Source of the DNA: Parageobacillus caldoxylosilyticus NBRC 107762
Lineage (GTDB): Bacteria; Bacillota; Bacilli; Bacillales; Anoxybacillaceae
DNA: 57,221 nucleotides
Direction of reading: 5' to 3'
Assembly: GCF_000632715.1 (NCBI RefSeq)
Contig: NZ_BAWO01000034.1
Span: 1-57,221 of the forward strand
Positions 1 through 7,231 of this stretch are shown here, piece by piece (the first letter of the stretch is position 1; each line of letters starts with the position of its first letter). The notes under the pieces are model-generated. The model was not told where the DNA came from. It worked only from the letters and a program-made list of their open reading frames with translations, and ran no database searches. A program made the translations under genes and the position numbers.

Positions 1-88
1 GATTGCGGTGGCTTTTATTATTTCTAAAATAAGACAGGAAATTCCGACAAATTAATGACCAATTGAATTTAACATGTTATAATATTTG

Positions 89-102
89 TTACAATATTGT
101 AA
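89..102. promoter_or_regulatory. 14-bp perfect palindrome upstream of a small membrane-protein gene
   Basis: TTACAAT followed directly by ATTGTAA forms a perfect inverted repeat 29 bp before the start of the 39-residue ORF. A TATAAT hexamer sits just upstream at 78-83. It could be an operator for a dimeric repressor, but in DNA this AT-rich a chance palindrome is possible. Confidence 0.3.
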
Positions 103-131
103 ATTAAACCAAAATATGGAGGTGATCAAAA

Positions 132-251
132 ATGAAAGTTGGTGATTTTCTCTTCCAAGGAGCTTCAATTCTTATTATTTTAGTTTCTATCATACTAGTT
201 TTTATGGCATTTAGATTTTTTAGCAAGTCCAAGAAAGAAGGAAAATATTAA
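132..251 (+). CDS. Small single-pass membrane protein, DUF4083-like (39 aa)
   Basis: The ORF is too short for most gene callers. An ideal ribosome binding site, GGAGGTGAT at 118-126, lies five bases before ATG. The protein starts MKVGDFLFQG, has one hydrophobic segment at about residues 11-28, and ends in a basic tail (SKSKKEGKY), so the C-terminus should face the cytoplasm. The MxxGDxxFQ start followed by one helix and a charged tail resembles the small DUF4083 proteins of Bacillaceae, although those usually have a longer tail. Function is unknown. The next gene has its own promoter, so the two need not be an operon. Confidence 0.6.
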   Translation: MKVGDFLFQGASILIILVSIILVFMAFRFFSKSKKEGKY

Positions 252-279
252 ATGCACTTACATTGTAATCAAAATGTAT

Positions 280-307
280 TTGTAAACAATTAAAAATATT
301 GTATAAT
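280..307 (+). promoter_or_regulatory. Putative sigma-A promoter for the secreted ORF at 332
   Basis: TTGTAA at 280-285 and a consensus TATAAT at 302-307 are separated by 16 bp and lie 24 bp before the start codon. The -10 is perfect and the -35 is weak. Confidence 0.4.
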
Positions 308-331
308 ATAGTTTAAATTACAATAAGGGGG

Positions 332-667
332 ATGGGGGTAAAAATTAAGAAATTAAACGAATTATTACCAATAGCCATTGCATTGGGGCTAGCATTTTCA
401 AGTACCGGCATCACTGAGGCAAAGACAATTCAAGCTGACAACACAAAACAGCATGCAGTTACATACACCAAGAAAGACTATGATCTTATTAAGCAAAGAC
501 AAATTGAAATGGGAGTTTCACCTGAAAAAGCAGAAGAATTAATTGCTAAGCTAAAAAATGGTGAAGTATTGGATGCAGATGTGTTAAGTCCTGAAGAAGC
601 TGTAAAAACAGTTAAAGCAGTTGATGGCGCTTTAATTCGGCCGGATCGAGCATCGATATCGCCATGA
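332..667 (+). CDS. Secreted protein of unknown function, probably C-terminally truncated (111 aa)
   Basis: The N-terminus has a basic stretch (KIKKLNE), a hydrophobic core and an AxA-like cleavage region (TEAKTIQA) near residue 30, so it should be exported by Sec. The mature part is helical and charged, with a KKDYDLIKQRQIEMG segment and a helix around SPEKAEELIAKLKNGEV. The last residues (LIRPDRASISP) come from DNA of clearly higher GC content than the rest, and that DNA reads as the start of a different gene on the other strand. I therefore think the original C-terminus was lost at a junction near 630. The purine-rich AAGGGGG runs straight into the ATG, so the exact start is uncertain. I do not recognise the family. 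Confidence 0.5.
   Translation: MGVKIKKLNELLPIAIALGLAFSSTGITEAKTIQADNTKQHAVTYTKKDYDLIKQRQIEMGVSPEKAEELIAKLKNGEVLDADVLSPEEAVKTVKAVDGALIRPDRASISP
612..665 (-). pseudogene. Truncated 5' end of an unidentified gene (17 codons)
   Basis: On the minus strand, GGAGAAGGAGGG precedes an ATG at 665 with good spacing. The frame reads MAISMLDPAELKRHQLL and then stops. The sequence is GC-rich like the neighbouring MaoC gene, and the frame runs out just where the AT-rich plus-strand ORF begins. It looks like a beheaded gene of the same strand and perhaps the same operon as the MaoC gene, cut by a deletion or recombination joint. Confidence 0.35.
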
Positions 668-804
668 GCAACCCTCCTTCTCCTTTTGACCATCATCACT
701 AAGCGGAAAAATGAATTATAGTGCCTTGTTTTTCATCGGGAGCGGCTCTGCCGTCCGCTATGGATCACATCCTTGACGACGATTCCCCTCATGGTGGAAT
801 CCGT

Positions 805-1248
805 TCATCCATTACCTTCACGGGCGACAAGCACGTGCACAATCGCGTCGACGACCGTTTCCCCATGTTGATTGACAACGCGTTGATGCACCGTGACCAG
901 CCCCGCCGCTTCGCCCCGTTCCGTCAGTTGCTTCACTTCCGATTCGACGTAAATCGTATCGCCGATTTTCACCGGGCGGACGAAACGAAGCGAATCAATG
1001 CCGTAAAAAGCGAGAACCATGCCCGGCTCCATCACCCACAGCCCAGTCGCCGCCGACATCGTCAGCATCCCGTGGGCGATGCGTTCGCCAAACTGCGTCC
1101 GCTGCGCGTATTCCCGGTCCATATGTAACGGATAAAAATCACCCGAAACGCCGGCAAACTGCACAATGTCCGTCTCGGTGATCGTCCGCCCACGCGAACG
1201 ATGGCGCTCACCTACGGCATACGCTTCAAAAGGGCGGTCAAAACGCAA
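805..1248 (-). CDS. MaoC-family (R)-hydratase / hot-dog dehydratase (147 aa)
   Basis: A single hot-dog domain fills the protein. The hydratase-2 motif is clear: FAGVSGDFYPLHMD followed by FGERIAHGML supplies the catalytic Asp and His (about residues 37 and 42) and the acyl-binding turn. Members hydrate trans-2-enoyl-CoA to (R)-3-hydroxyacyl-CoA or act on related CoA esters. I chose the TTG at 1248 because AGGAGGTGAT lies five bases upstream. No partner gene remains next to it; a truncated gene start follows downstream. Aerobic phenylacetate pathways without PaaZ need a separate oxepin-CoA hydrolase of MaoC type, but this gene lies more than 30 kb from the paa block, so a link would be speculation. 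Confidence 0.8.
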   Translation of the reverse strand: MRFDRPFEAYAVGERHRSRGRTITETDIVQFAGVSGDFYPLHMDREYAQRTQFGERIAHGMLTMSAATGLWVMEPGMVLAFYGIDSLRFVRPVKIGDTIYVESEVKQLTERGEAAGLVTVHQRVVNQHGETVVDAIVHVLVAREGNG

Positions 1249-1472
1249 CTTGGATCACCTCCTAACTTGGCGTCAAAAAAGTCAATCCACTCCCACCCCC
1301 TTTCAAGTACGCAGTGGAATTAATTTTAAGAAATTCTGTATATTTTAGATAAACCTTTTCTTTGAAAACGCTCTCTTTTCCGGCGTCTGTCATTAGCATA
1401 TGAATGACGAGCCACCGATAGAACGGTGTATTCGCCGTTTCGTGTTTCGAATCAATGCCCCCACGCCTAATC

Positions 1473-1505
1473 AAAAAAGGATGCATACACAACGGCATCC
1501 TTTTT
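1473..1505 (-). terminator. Intrinsic terminator
   Basis: An 11-bp stem (AAAAAGGATGC with GCATCCTTTTT) and a 10-nt loop end in a T-run on the minus strand, just after the stop of the decayed ABC permease. Confidence 0.7.
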
Positions 1506-1515
1506 GGCTTTTCCA

Positions 1516-1681
1516 TTATTCTTTCACCGAACCGCTCGTCAGCCCGGACGCAATGCGGCGCTAGAACAGGAGCACCATGATGACAAGCGGAATCGTAACG
1601 ACAACCGTCGCCGCTGAAATTTCCCCCCAAGGAATCGTATACTGTCCTTGGAGCACGGCAATGCCGACCGGGGTTGAGAAA
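1516..1681 (-). pseudogene. 3' remnant of a carbohydrate ABC transporter permease (MalG type)
   Basis: Read on the minus strand from about 1681 to the TAA at 1516-1518, one frame gives the typical end of a sugar ABC permease: TPVGIAVLQGQYTIPWGEI, a hydrophobic segment (TVVVTIPLVIMVLLF), then RRIASGLTSGSVKE. A TAG interrupts it at the position where the family usually has Gln before RR (LLF-stop-RRIASGLT), consistent with a CAG to TAG change. Everything upstream of about 1681 is unrelated, so the gene has lost its 5' part as well. A sound terminator still follows. No partner permease or binding protein is present. Confidence 0.7.
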
Positions 1682-1880
1682 ATTCACGTCGTTTTTGCTT
1701 TTCTTCACTGCTAATATATAGCTGTTCTTTCCGTATCTTTTCAAGCTCTGTTTCCAATAGAGCAAGCTTTTCTTCGTATGACTTCACTACATGATCCAAC
1801 TCATCTGCTGATATAGATGATAGCCCTGAAGGATTTGACAAAGTTAAATTTGTTATTTCTGCTTCATTTACACTTCAGAT
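1682..1880 (-). other. Open coiled-coil fragment, unidentified
   Basis: One minus-strand frame is open through this stretch and gives a charged, helix-forming sequence with the core DELDHVVKSYEEKLALLE followed by a Lys/Glu-rich heptad-like region. It runs into the permease remnant without a stop of its own. The only initiation codon is a TTG at 1841 without a clear ribosome binding site. It looks like a gene fragment joined to the permease tail. I do not recognise the source. The following bases to about 2100 are AT-rich and show nothing I can name. Confidence 0.25.
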
Positions 1881-2102
1881 GATTTTAGTGAGCTTGCCCC
1901 TGAAAAGTCCATTGAAATTGCAATTGAAAGATAATTTTTCCATTAATAAAAAATTGATTAAAAGCGGTGTGTTTATGTAATTTGTTTAGAAATATGATGG
2001 ACTCTTCACCACAAAATGTACTTGACAATCCGGTTGTTTTCTGATCAAGGTTACAAAAAACGTGAAATTTTCTGCATGGTAAAGATAACCAAACCATCAA
2101 CC

Positions 2103-2295
2103 AACGAATTGAATATGATATTTTGTAAACAAATCTTTCAGCATCGTTTTCTTTTAAAATCCCCTTTCCTTAATATATTCGTGCAGTTCTTAAATTAATG
2201 CTGTTCATTTATGACCGCTGCATGTTGTTTAACGATTTCCAATCATGCTCCGGCCGATCGAGTTCTCGTTTCAGACCGTTCGTTTGTTTCATATG
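2103..2295 (-). pseudogene. Decayed partial copy of the PRD/EIIA regulator gene
   Basis: This stretch aligns base by base, in the same orientation, with 11288-11485 inside the intact PTS regulator gene. Shared blocks include TTTTGTAA-CAAATCTTTCA, AATATATTCGTG-AGTTCTT, GCATGTTGTTTAACGATTTC against GCATGTTTTTTAACGATTTC, and AGTTCTCGTTTC with TTCGTTTGTTTC. There is an 11-bp deletion and scattered substitutions, and the reading frame is lost. The matching part of the intact protein is the linker between the EIIB-like domain and the IIA domain. It is a relic of a second copy of the regulator. Confidence 0.7.
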
Positions 2296-2508
2296 GCGGT
2301 CAATTTTAACAGGAAAATAAAAAACGCCCAGCTTAAGAGGCCAGACGTCAAATTATTTTTTAATCCTAATACACCATCTACAGCAGCATCATTACATTGA
2401 TACCATCAGCAAACTGAAGTTTAACACCATTTCCAATCCGATCTAGACTGCGACAAACTACTTCCTTGATCACAAATTCAATTCTTGAAGCGCCGCTGGA
2501 AAATTATT
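2296..2508. other. Gene-free stretch with one short open fragment
   Basis: No complete gene is visible. On the minus strand a frame ending at the TAG at 2388-2390 reads about 35 residues with the core VVCRSLDRIGNGVKLQFADG, which has the feel of a real protein end but no start or ribosome binding site. I could not place it in a family. Confidence 0.2.
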
Positions 2509-2688
2509 TCAATGTTCTTTTAAGCTAGATACAGAAACATTTTGTTTATTCTCTGGTTGATCAAGGGGATGGATTGTCGCTGTTCCATTTTCCTCATCGA
2601 CCTGTTCAATATAGATAGGCACCCCATTATAGGTTACATGAGCCATAACTGGTGAAGCGGCAATTTCTTTTGCTCGTTGTACATTCAT
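2509..2688 (-). CDS. sspH: Small acid-soluble spore protein H family (59 aa)
   Basis: The full-length product begins MNVQRAKEIAASP and carries the family core VTYNGVPIYIEQVDEENGTA followed by HPLDQPEN. SspH proteins are minor spore-core proteins made in the forespore. Length matches the family (about 59-60 residues). An upstream ATG at 2694 is only two bases from the AAAGGAGG site, whereas the ATG at 2688 has eight, so I chose 2688. A forespore-type promoter is visible upstream. The gene stands alone among decayed sequence, with remnants of the PTS regulator locus on both sides, so it is probably the only functional gene between 1.3 and 2.9 kb. Confidence 0.88.
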   Translation of the reverse strand: MNVQRAKEIAASPVMAHVTYNGVPIYIEQVDEENGTATIHPLDQPENKQNVSVSSLKEH

Positions 2689-2720
2689 GATCATGACCTC
2701 CTTTGGATTGGTAACAATTA

Positions 2721-2752
2721 TTAATATTTGCTCTAAATTACTTAGATATACA
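2721..2752 (-). promoter_or_regulatory. Putative sigma-G promoter of sspH
   Basis: On the minus strand TGTATA (2752-2747) and CAAATATTAA (2730-2721) are 16 bp apart, close to the forespore sigma-G pattern TGHATA-N17-CATAHTA. The -10 lies about 33 bases before the sspH start. Confidence 0.45.
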
Positions 2753-2789
2753 TGTTGTTGTCGAAACACTTTCAAATTCCATTTCAAGC

Positions 2790-2880
2790 AAACAGAGAAC
2801 TGTGCAAAATAGGAACTGATGAACAAAAAAACCACATTGGCCATAATCGAATTCGCAAACATTTCATCTAAATTCGCAGT
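2790..2880. repeat. Degenerate copy of the region upstream of the PTS regulator
   Basis: The segment containing ACTGTGCAAAATAGG, ACAAAAAAACCACAT, CGAATTC and GCAAACATTTC matches 13055-13165 (ACTGTGCAAAATATAG, ACAATAAAAAACCACAT, CGAATTC, CACAAACATTTC) in order and orientation, with a deletion of the terminator loop. Together with 2103-2295 it marks both ends of a lost copy of the regulator locus. Confidence 0.55.
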
Positions 2881-2921
2881 GTCAATGTCCACATCAAATT
2901 TTTGGTGTGTGAGGAGGAATT

Positions 2922-2965
2922 AAAAAAGCAAGAGGACTGATCTTTTCACTCAGCCCTCCTGCTTT
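2922..2965 (-). terminator. Intrinsic terminator of the sensor kinase gene
   Basis: A 15-16 bp imperfect stem (AAAGCAGGAGGGCTGA with TCAGTCCTCTTGCTTT) is followed by a T-run on the minus strand. The kinase stop codon lies inside the stem. Confidence 0.75.
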
Positions 2966-4695
2966 GAGGAAATGGGAAAAAGCAAACACACGGTCGTTCC
3001 TTTTCCTTCTTCACTATGAATTTCCATTTTGCCACCATGCGCTTCCACGATTTTAAAACTCACCATTAGCCCTAGTCCTGTCCCTTTTTCTTTTGTACTG
3101 TAGAACGGTTCACCGAGCGTAGCCATTCGCTCTTTCGGAATGCCGCAGCCTTCGTCTGTGATGCAAATAAGAACAGAATCTAGCTGCGGTTTCGCTTCGA
3201 TCCGTAACATTCCGCCATTTGGCATCGCTTCGATTGCGTTTTTGATGATGTTGATAAACACTTGTTTCAATTGATTTTCATCACAATAAAGCGGAGGAAG
3301 TTGTTCATCAATGGAATATTGAACGGTCACATGATGCAATAGCGCTTGCCCTTCAAGAAGCTTCATCACATGTTGCAGCATGTCCGATACATGATGGTAT
3401 GCCTTTTTTACTGGATTCGGCTTTCCAAGCAATAAAAACTCGTCGACAATTTCGTTCAATCGCTCTAATTCCGCTTCAATAATATCGAAATACATCTGAT
3501 TGCGTTCTCCCTCTTTTAAAAGCTGGATAAACCCTTTCAGCGATGTTAATGGGTTGCGGATTTCGTGGGCAACCCCCGCCGCCAATTCACCGACAACCGC
3601 TAGTTTTTCCGATTTTCGCAACAGTTCTTCCGACTGTTGAATAGAATCAATCATGTAATTGAAGCGTTTTGCGAGCAAGCCAATTTCCGTTGGATCGGTT
3701 TCATCTGCGCGAACATGTTTTTTCCCTTTGGCGACCTCTTCCGCCACATCACACAACCGGCGAATCGGATGGACAATTTGCCGGGCATAGAGCGCCGTTA
3801 AAAGCGATAAAATGAAAAATGCCGCAATAGAAGCAAGCCAAAGCGCCTTTTCAAACAGCGCATAAGGTTTATAAATTTCCGAAGCAGGGACTTGCGCAAC
3901 AACCCCCCATTGCAAAATCGGAATGTACGCATAGGAAGCAAGCATCTTTGCCCCTTCCGTATTGACGACTTCTTCATAACCCGATTGTCCTCGGAGCAAT
4001 TTTTGCACAATAGCGTTTTCAGCGACATGATCGCCAATTCGTTTTTTCGATGGATGAGAAATAATGTTCCCATTGCGATCGACGATGAACGTATAGCCGT
4101 GCTCCCCAATTCGAAAACTTTGAACAATGGATCGAAATAGCTTATTTTGTTTAATTCGCATCGATAAGTTGACGACTCTCTCCACTTCATTCCGTTCATT
4201 TAAAACAGGTACAGAAATGACAAGCAAATAACGTCCCGTATCCGCGGAAACAACATCGCTGAAGTAAGCTCTTTTCGTTTGCAACGCTTGTTGGAAATAT
4301 TCACGCTTACTTAAGTTATAGTTTAATAGACGGCTCAGGTCATTCGGATAAAAACCTTTCACATATCCGTGCGAATCTAATACTGTAGCGCCATCAATAT
4401 AAGGAGAAATTTCAATAATACGTTCAAGCCCTTCTGACCATTGCTTGGCATCATTCACCCGAAAATGTGGATCGTTTTGCACGTATTGCTCAAACTTATT
4501 TAAATCCTCGCCAATTTGAACAATTTGTTCTTTCATTCTCAAAACGGTTTTATCCGTCATGTGCCGATATTGCTCTTTGGTGATTTCAGGCAAATACATC
4601 CGAGCAATCATAAACATTAAAGCTAGCAAAGCAAAAATAACGGCTAAATTAATGATATAAATTTTCCAAAAAATACGTGACCGTATCCAATTCAT
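2950..4695 (-). CDS. Membrane sensor histidine kinase with extracellular Cache domain (581 aa)
   Basis: Two membrane helices (about residues 9-31 and 283-303) flank an extracellular double-Cache sensor region that includes the RGYF-like segment SKREYFQQAL and the DRNGNIISHPSK signature. A HAMP linker (RQIVHPIRRLCDVAEEV), a HisKA domain with the phospho-acceptor in GVAHEIRNPLTS (His about 378), and an HATPase domain with N box (NIIKNAIEA), G1 (DEGCGIP) and G2 (GTGLGL) follow. All catalytic motifs are intact. No response regulator is adjacent. Orphan Cache kinases of this architecture in spore formers (KinD-like) commonly feed the Spo0F phosphorelay; that role here is inferred. The gene is divergent from the APC permease, so the sensed ligand could be its substrate. 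Confidence 0.85.
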   Translation of the reverse strand: MNWIRSRIFWKIYIINLAVIFALLALMFMIARMYLPEITKEQYRHMTDKTVLRMKEQIVQIGEDLNKFEQYVQNDPHFRVNDAKQWSEGLERIIEISPYIDGATVLDSHGYVKGFYPNDLSRLLNYNLSKREYFQQALQTKRAYFSDVVSADTGRYLLVISVPVLNERNEVERVVNLSMRIKQNKLFRSIVQSFRIGEHGYTFIVDRNGNIISHPSKKRIGDHVAENAIVQKLLRGQSGYEEVVNTEGAKMLASYAYIPILQWGVVAQVPASEIYKPYALFEKALWLASIAAFFILSLLTALYARQIVHPIRRLCDVAEEVAKGKKHVRADETDPTEIGLLAKRFNYMIDSIQQSEELLRKSEKLAVVGELAAGVAHEIRNPLTSLKGFIQLLKEGERNQMYFDIIEAELERLNEIVDEFLLLGKPNPVKKAYHHVSDMLQHVMKLLEGQALLHHVTVQYSIDEQLPPLYCDENQLKQVFINIIKNAIEAMPNGGMLRIEAKPQLDSVLICITDEGCGIPKERMATLGEPFYSTKEKGTGLGLMVSFKIVEAHGGKMEIHSEEGKGTTVCLLFPISSKQEG

Positions 4696-4732
4696 TTCCC
4701 GCGACTCCCTACATCATTCGTTGTAGATTTTT

Positions 4733-4763
4733 ATTATACTACTTATATCATGAAAATTGTCAC
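4733..4763 (-). promoter_or_regulatory. Putative promoter of the kinase gene
   Basis: On the minus strand a consensus TATAAT at 4738-4733 is preceded by GTGACA at 4763-4758. The 19-bp spacer is longer than optimal. Confidence 0.35.
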
Positions 4764-4840
4764 ATGTTTCATCGTGTACAAAAAAACCCGTTCATGTCAA
4801 GAAATGAAGTGAAATCTATAATATTTTAATTTTCAAAAAA

Positions 4841-4870
4841 TAGAAATTTACTTAAATCCTATGTTATAAT
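4841..4870 (+). promoter_or_regulatory. Putative promoter of the APC permease gene
   Basis: TAGAAA at 4841-4846 and a perfect TATAAT at 4865-4870 are 18 bp apart, about 48 bases before the ATG. Confidence 0.45.
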
Positions 4871-4917
4871 GATCCAGTACTCATAAGAAAAACATTTGTC
4901 CTTTTGAGGTGAACACC

Positions 4918-6249
4918 ATGAGGCATGCTGAATTAAGAAAAAGCATCGGCTTTATCGCCGCAACATCTTTAGTCATCGGCACGGTCATCGGTTCCGGCAT
5001 TTTCGTGAAACCAGGCGTTGTCATCGCCGCCGCCGGCGACTCGACAATGGCCCTATGGGCATGGATCATCGGCGGCATTATTACATTAGCGAGCGGGTTG
5101 ACGATCGCGGAAATGAGCGTAAAAATTCCGAAAACCGGAGGACTGTATGTTTATGTAGAAAAGGTGTACGGAAAGTTTTGGGGCTTTTTATGCGGATGGG
5201 TGCAAACGATTATCTACGGCCCAGCGGTGATCGGAGCGCTCGGATTATACTTTGGTTCGCTATTTGCAGGGGTGTTTGGTTTTTCAAAGCAGACGGAAAC
5301 ATGGATCGGAATTTTAGCCGTTCTTTTTCTTGCGCTCATTAACATGCTAGGAACACAATACGGCGGTGCAGTTCAAAGCTTGTTAACATTAGCAAAACTG
5401 CTTCCAATCTTCCTTATTATTGTGTTTGGAATGTTTCAAGGAGATGTGCCTGTATTCGGAATGAAAAGCGAAAGCAGCCAAGCGATCAGCATGGGGGCTG
5501 CTGTGTTAGCGACGCTTTGGGCGTACGACGGCTGGATGAACGTCGGGTTTGTGGCAGGCGAAATGAAAAATCCAGCAAAAACGTTGCCAAAAGCCATTAT
5601 TACTGGAATTGTCATTGTCATGCTTTGCTACTTAGCCGTCAATATCGCGCTCCTTCACGTTCTTCCTGCAAGTAAAATTGTCGAGCTTGGCCCGAACGCC
5701 GCAAAAGAAGCTGCGGCGCTACTATTTGGCGGTGTAGGCGGAAAAATGGTTGCGATCGGTATTTTAATTTCTATTTTCGGCTGTTTGAATGGAAAAATTT
5801 TAACATTCCCACGCATGCCGTTTGCGATGGCAGAAGACAGGCTGTTCCCTGGCGCCCGTTTCTTCTCGCGCGTTCATCCGACGTTTCACACTCCTGTTCA
5901 AGCAACCGTCTTACAAGCAGCGATCGCTGTGGCGATGATGCTAATGACCAGCCCAGATCGCTTGACAGATATCGCCATTTTTAGCGTTTTCTCATTTTAC
6001 GGCTTAGCGTTTTACGCCGTGTTTTTGTTGCGGAAAAATCAAAAGCCCGATCATTCGTTATATAAAGTGCCTTTATATCCTGTAACGCCAATTGTCGCGA
6101 TCGCAGGAGCGCTTTACATTATTGGAAGCACCGTCATCCATCAGCCGCTCGATGCTTTTCTTTCCGTGTTAATCACGTTATCCGGAATTCCTGTTTATTG
6201 GAGTCTTACAACCAAACAAAAAGATAAAACGGCGAAACAAGCAAGTTAA
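4918..6249 (+). CDS. APC-family amino acid permease, SteT-like (443 aa)
   Basis: The protein is hydrophobic throughout with about 12 membrane helices. The first helix has the APC/LAT signature (SLVIGTVIGSGIFVKPG), followed by the GLTIAEM and PKTGGLYVY motifs in helices 2-3. Length fits the family. The nearest described relative by motif is the B. subtilis serine/threonine exchanger SteT; substrate here is not fixed by sequence. GAGGTG at 4906-4911 is the ribosome binding site, so the ATG at 4918 is preferred over the GTG at 4909 that overlaps it. The gene is monocistronic, with its own promoter and a strong terminator, and is transcribed away from the sensor kinase. Confidence 0.82.
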   Translation: MRHAELRKSIGFIAATSLVIGTVIGSGIFVKPGVVIAAAGDSTMALWAWIIGGIITLASGLTIAEMSVKIPKTGGLYVYVEKVYGKFWGFLCGWVQTIIYGPAVIGALGLYFGSLFAGVFGFSKQTETWIGILAVLFLALINMLGTQYGGAVQSLLTLAKLLPIFLIIVFGMFQGDVPVFGMKSESSQAISMGAAVLATLWAYDGWMNVGFVAGEMKNPAKTLPKAIITGIVIVMLCYLAVNIALLHVLPASKIVELGPNAAKEAAALLFGGVGGKMVAIGILISIFGCLNGKILTFPRMPFAMAEDRLFPGARFFSRVHPTFHTPVQATVLQAAIAVAMMLMTSPDRLTDIAIFSVFSFYGLAFYAVFLLRKNQKPDHSLYKVPLYPVTPIVAIAGALYIIGSTVIHQPLDAFLSVLITLSGIPVYWSLTTKQKDKTAKQAS

Positions 6250-6317
6250 ACGAACACCAACACCCTCAAAATGCGTTTGTTCACCAAAATAGTATTAACA
6301 ACGATCGAAAAAAATGT

Positions 6318-6357
6318 AAAACCGCTAAACGGACGCCGTTTAGCGGTTTTCTTTTTC
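6318..6357 (+). terminator. Strong intrinsic terminator
   Basis: A perfect 15-bp stem (AAAACCGCTAAACGG with its complement) around a 3-nt loop is followed by a pyrimidine-rich tail. It closes the permease gene. Confidence 0.9.
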
Positions 6358-6622
6358 AAACAATGTAAAATACTACCCATATCCTTCTTTTTCAAGATCT
6401 TCTCAACGCTGCTGAATGGATACAATAGCGAAGCCCTGTCGATGCTGATCCGTCATTAAAAACATGTCCTAAGTGCGAATCGGCTTTTCAGCTACGAGCT
6501 TCTACGCGAACGATATCGTGGCTTAAATCTAATTCGGTCTTAATATTTTCTTCATGAAAATGCTTTGTAAAACTTGGCCAACCGTAGCAGAATCATACTT
6601 GGCGAACAGTGCCTAGCGCTGT
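6356..6622 (-). pseudogene. msrB: Decayed methionine sulfoxide reductase B (msrB) fragment
   Basis: The minus strand gives recognisable MsrB segments in order but in shifted frames: ALFAKYDSAT, a degenerate GWPSF region, [44 protein letters not shown] and DLEKEGYG-stop-Y. Stops interrupt it after VEARS and within the tail, and the N-terminal half is missing. The catalytic RYC motif survives, but no full-length product is possible. The 5' side ends exactly where an IS3 transposase fragment begins, suggesting disruption by that element. Confidence 0.75.
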
Positions 6623-6627
6623 TTTCC

Positions 6628-6790
6628 ATAATGGATTTGTTTTCTCGAAGAATTGTCGGATAGGCCATCAGTGAACGGATGAATCATCAATTCGCGATAC
6701 AAGCATTAGAGAAAGCTGTTTGGAAGCGTCAACCTCCACCTAGGTTGATTTATCACTCTGATCAAGGATCACAACTATCAAAACAAGCAT
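6628..6790 (+). mobile_element. IS3-family transposase (OrfB) remnant
   Basis: The plus strand reads MDLFSRRIVG, a TAG where Trp is normal, then AISERMNHQFAIQALEKAV and PPPRLIYHSDQGSQLS. This is the DDE integrase core of IS3/IS150-type OrfB, including the HSDQGSQ catalytic region. Only about 50 codons remain, with a nonsense change and no recognisable ends. It sits between the msrB remnant and the toxin/immunity module, where it may mark an old insertion or recombination point. Confidence 0.75.
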
Positions 6791-6805
6791 AAGCCGCAAA
6801 GGGAC

Positions 6806-7222
6806 TTAAATACTTTCTATTTCAATGTCTGACTTTACTTTTAAGGCCTTATTTAAGGCTTTTTTTAAAATAGTTATTAAATCTTCTCCATCACTTGTAA
6901 CAAAATAGTTAGATAAGTCTGTAATTTCATCACTTATATTATCTCCCCATGGTGGTGTTTTGGAAAGGTCTTCAATATCCCAAATGACTTGTGATGGACT
7001 GTAATTTTTCAAACTTTCTTGAATTTCATCTATTTCTTTAATAGCATCTTTAATATATTTATACTCAAGTTTGCCATTATATAGTTTGTTTAATAAAAGA
7101 GGATACTTTGTTCCCCAACCATTTGGCTCTAAATGATAGCTTACTGTTGAAAAAAACGAATGTAAAAAGTCACCATGCCCAATTGGATACCAATAATATT
7201 TTACTTTAAAACCTACAGCCAT
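6806..7222 (-). CDS. Immunity protein for the adjacent toxin, Imm70-like (138 aa)
   Basis: A small cytoplasmic protein without signal or membrane segment, starting MAVGFKVKYYWYPIGHGDFLHSFF and with conserved-looking blocks PNGWGTKYP, VIWDIEDL and PPWGDNISD. I recall this pattern from the Imm70 family of polymorphic-toxin immunity proteins. The gene starts nine bases after the toxin stop, which is the classic toxin-immunity arrangement. Like the toxin's C-terminal coding region it is AT-rich compared with the genes around it, so the two were probably acquired together. Role: neutralise the nuclease domain of the neighbouring toxin in the producing cell. Confidence 0.65.
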   Translation of the reverse strand: MAVGFKVKYYWYPIGHGDFLHSFFSTVSYHLEPNGWGTKYPLLLNKLYNGKLEYKYIKDAIKEIDEIQESLKNYSPSQVIWDIEDLSKTPPWGDNISDEITDLSNYFVTSDGEDLITILKKALNKALKVKSDIEIESI

Positions 7223-7231
7223 TCTGTCACC

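Noticed and set aside
1262-1765. 167-codon minus-strand frame
   Set aside because: It is out of frame with the recognisable permease tail it crosses, and it runs through that gene's terminator.
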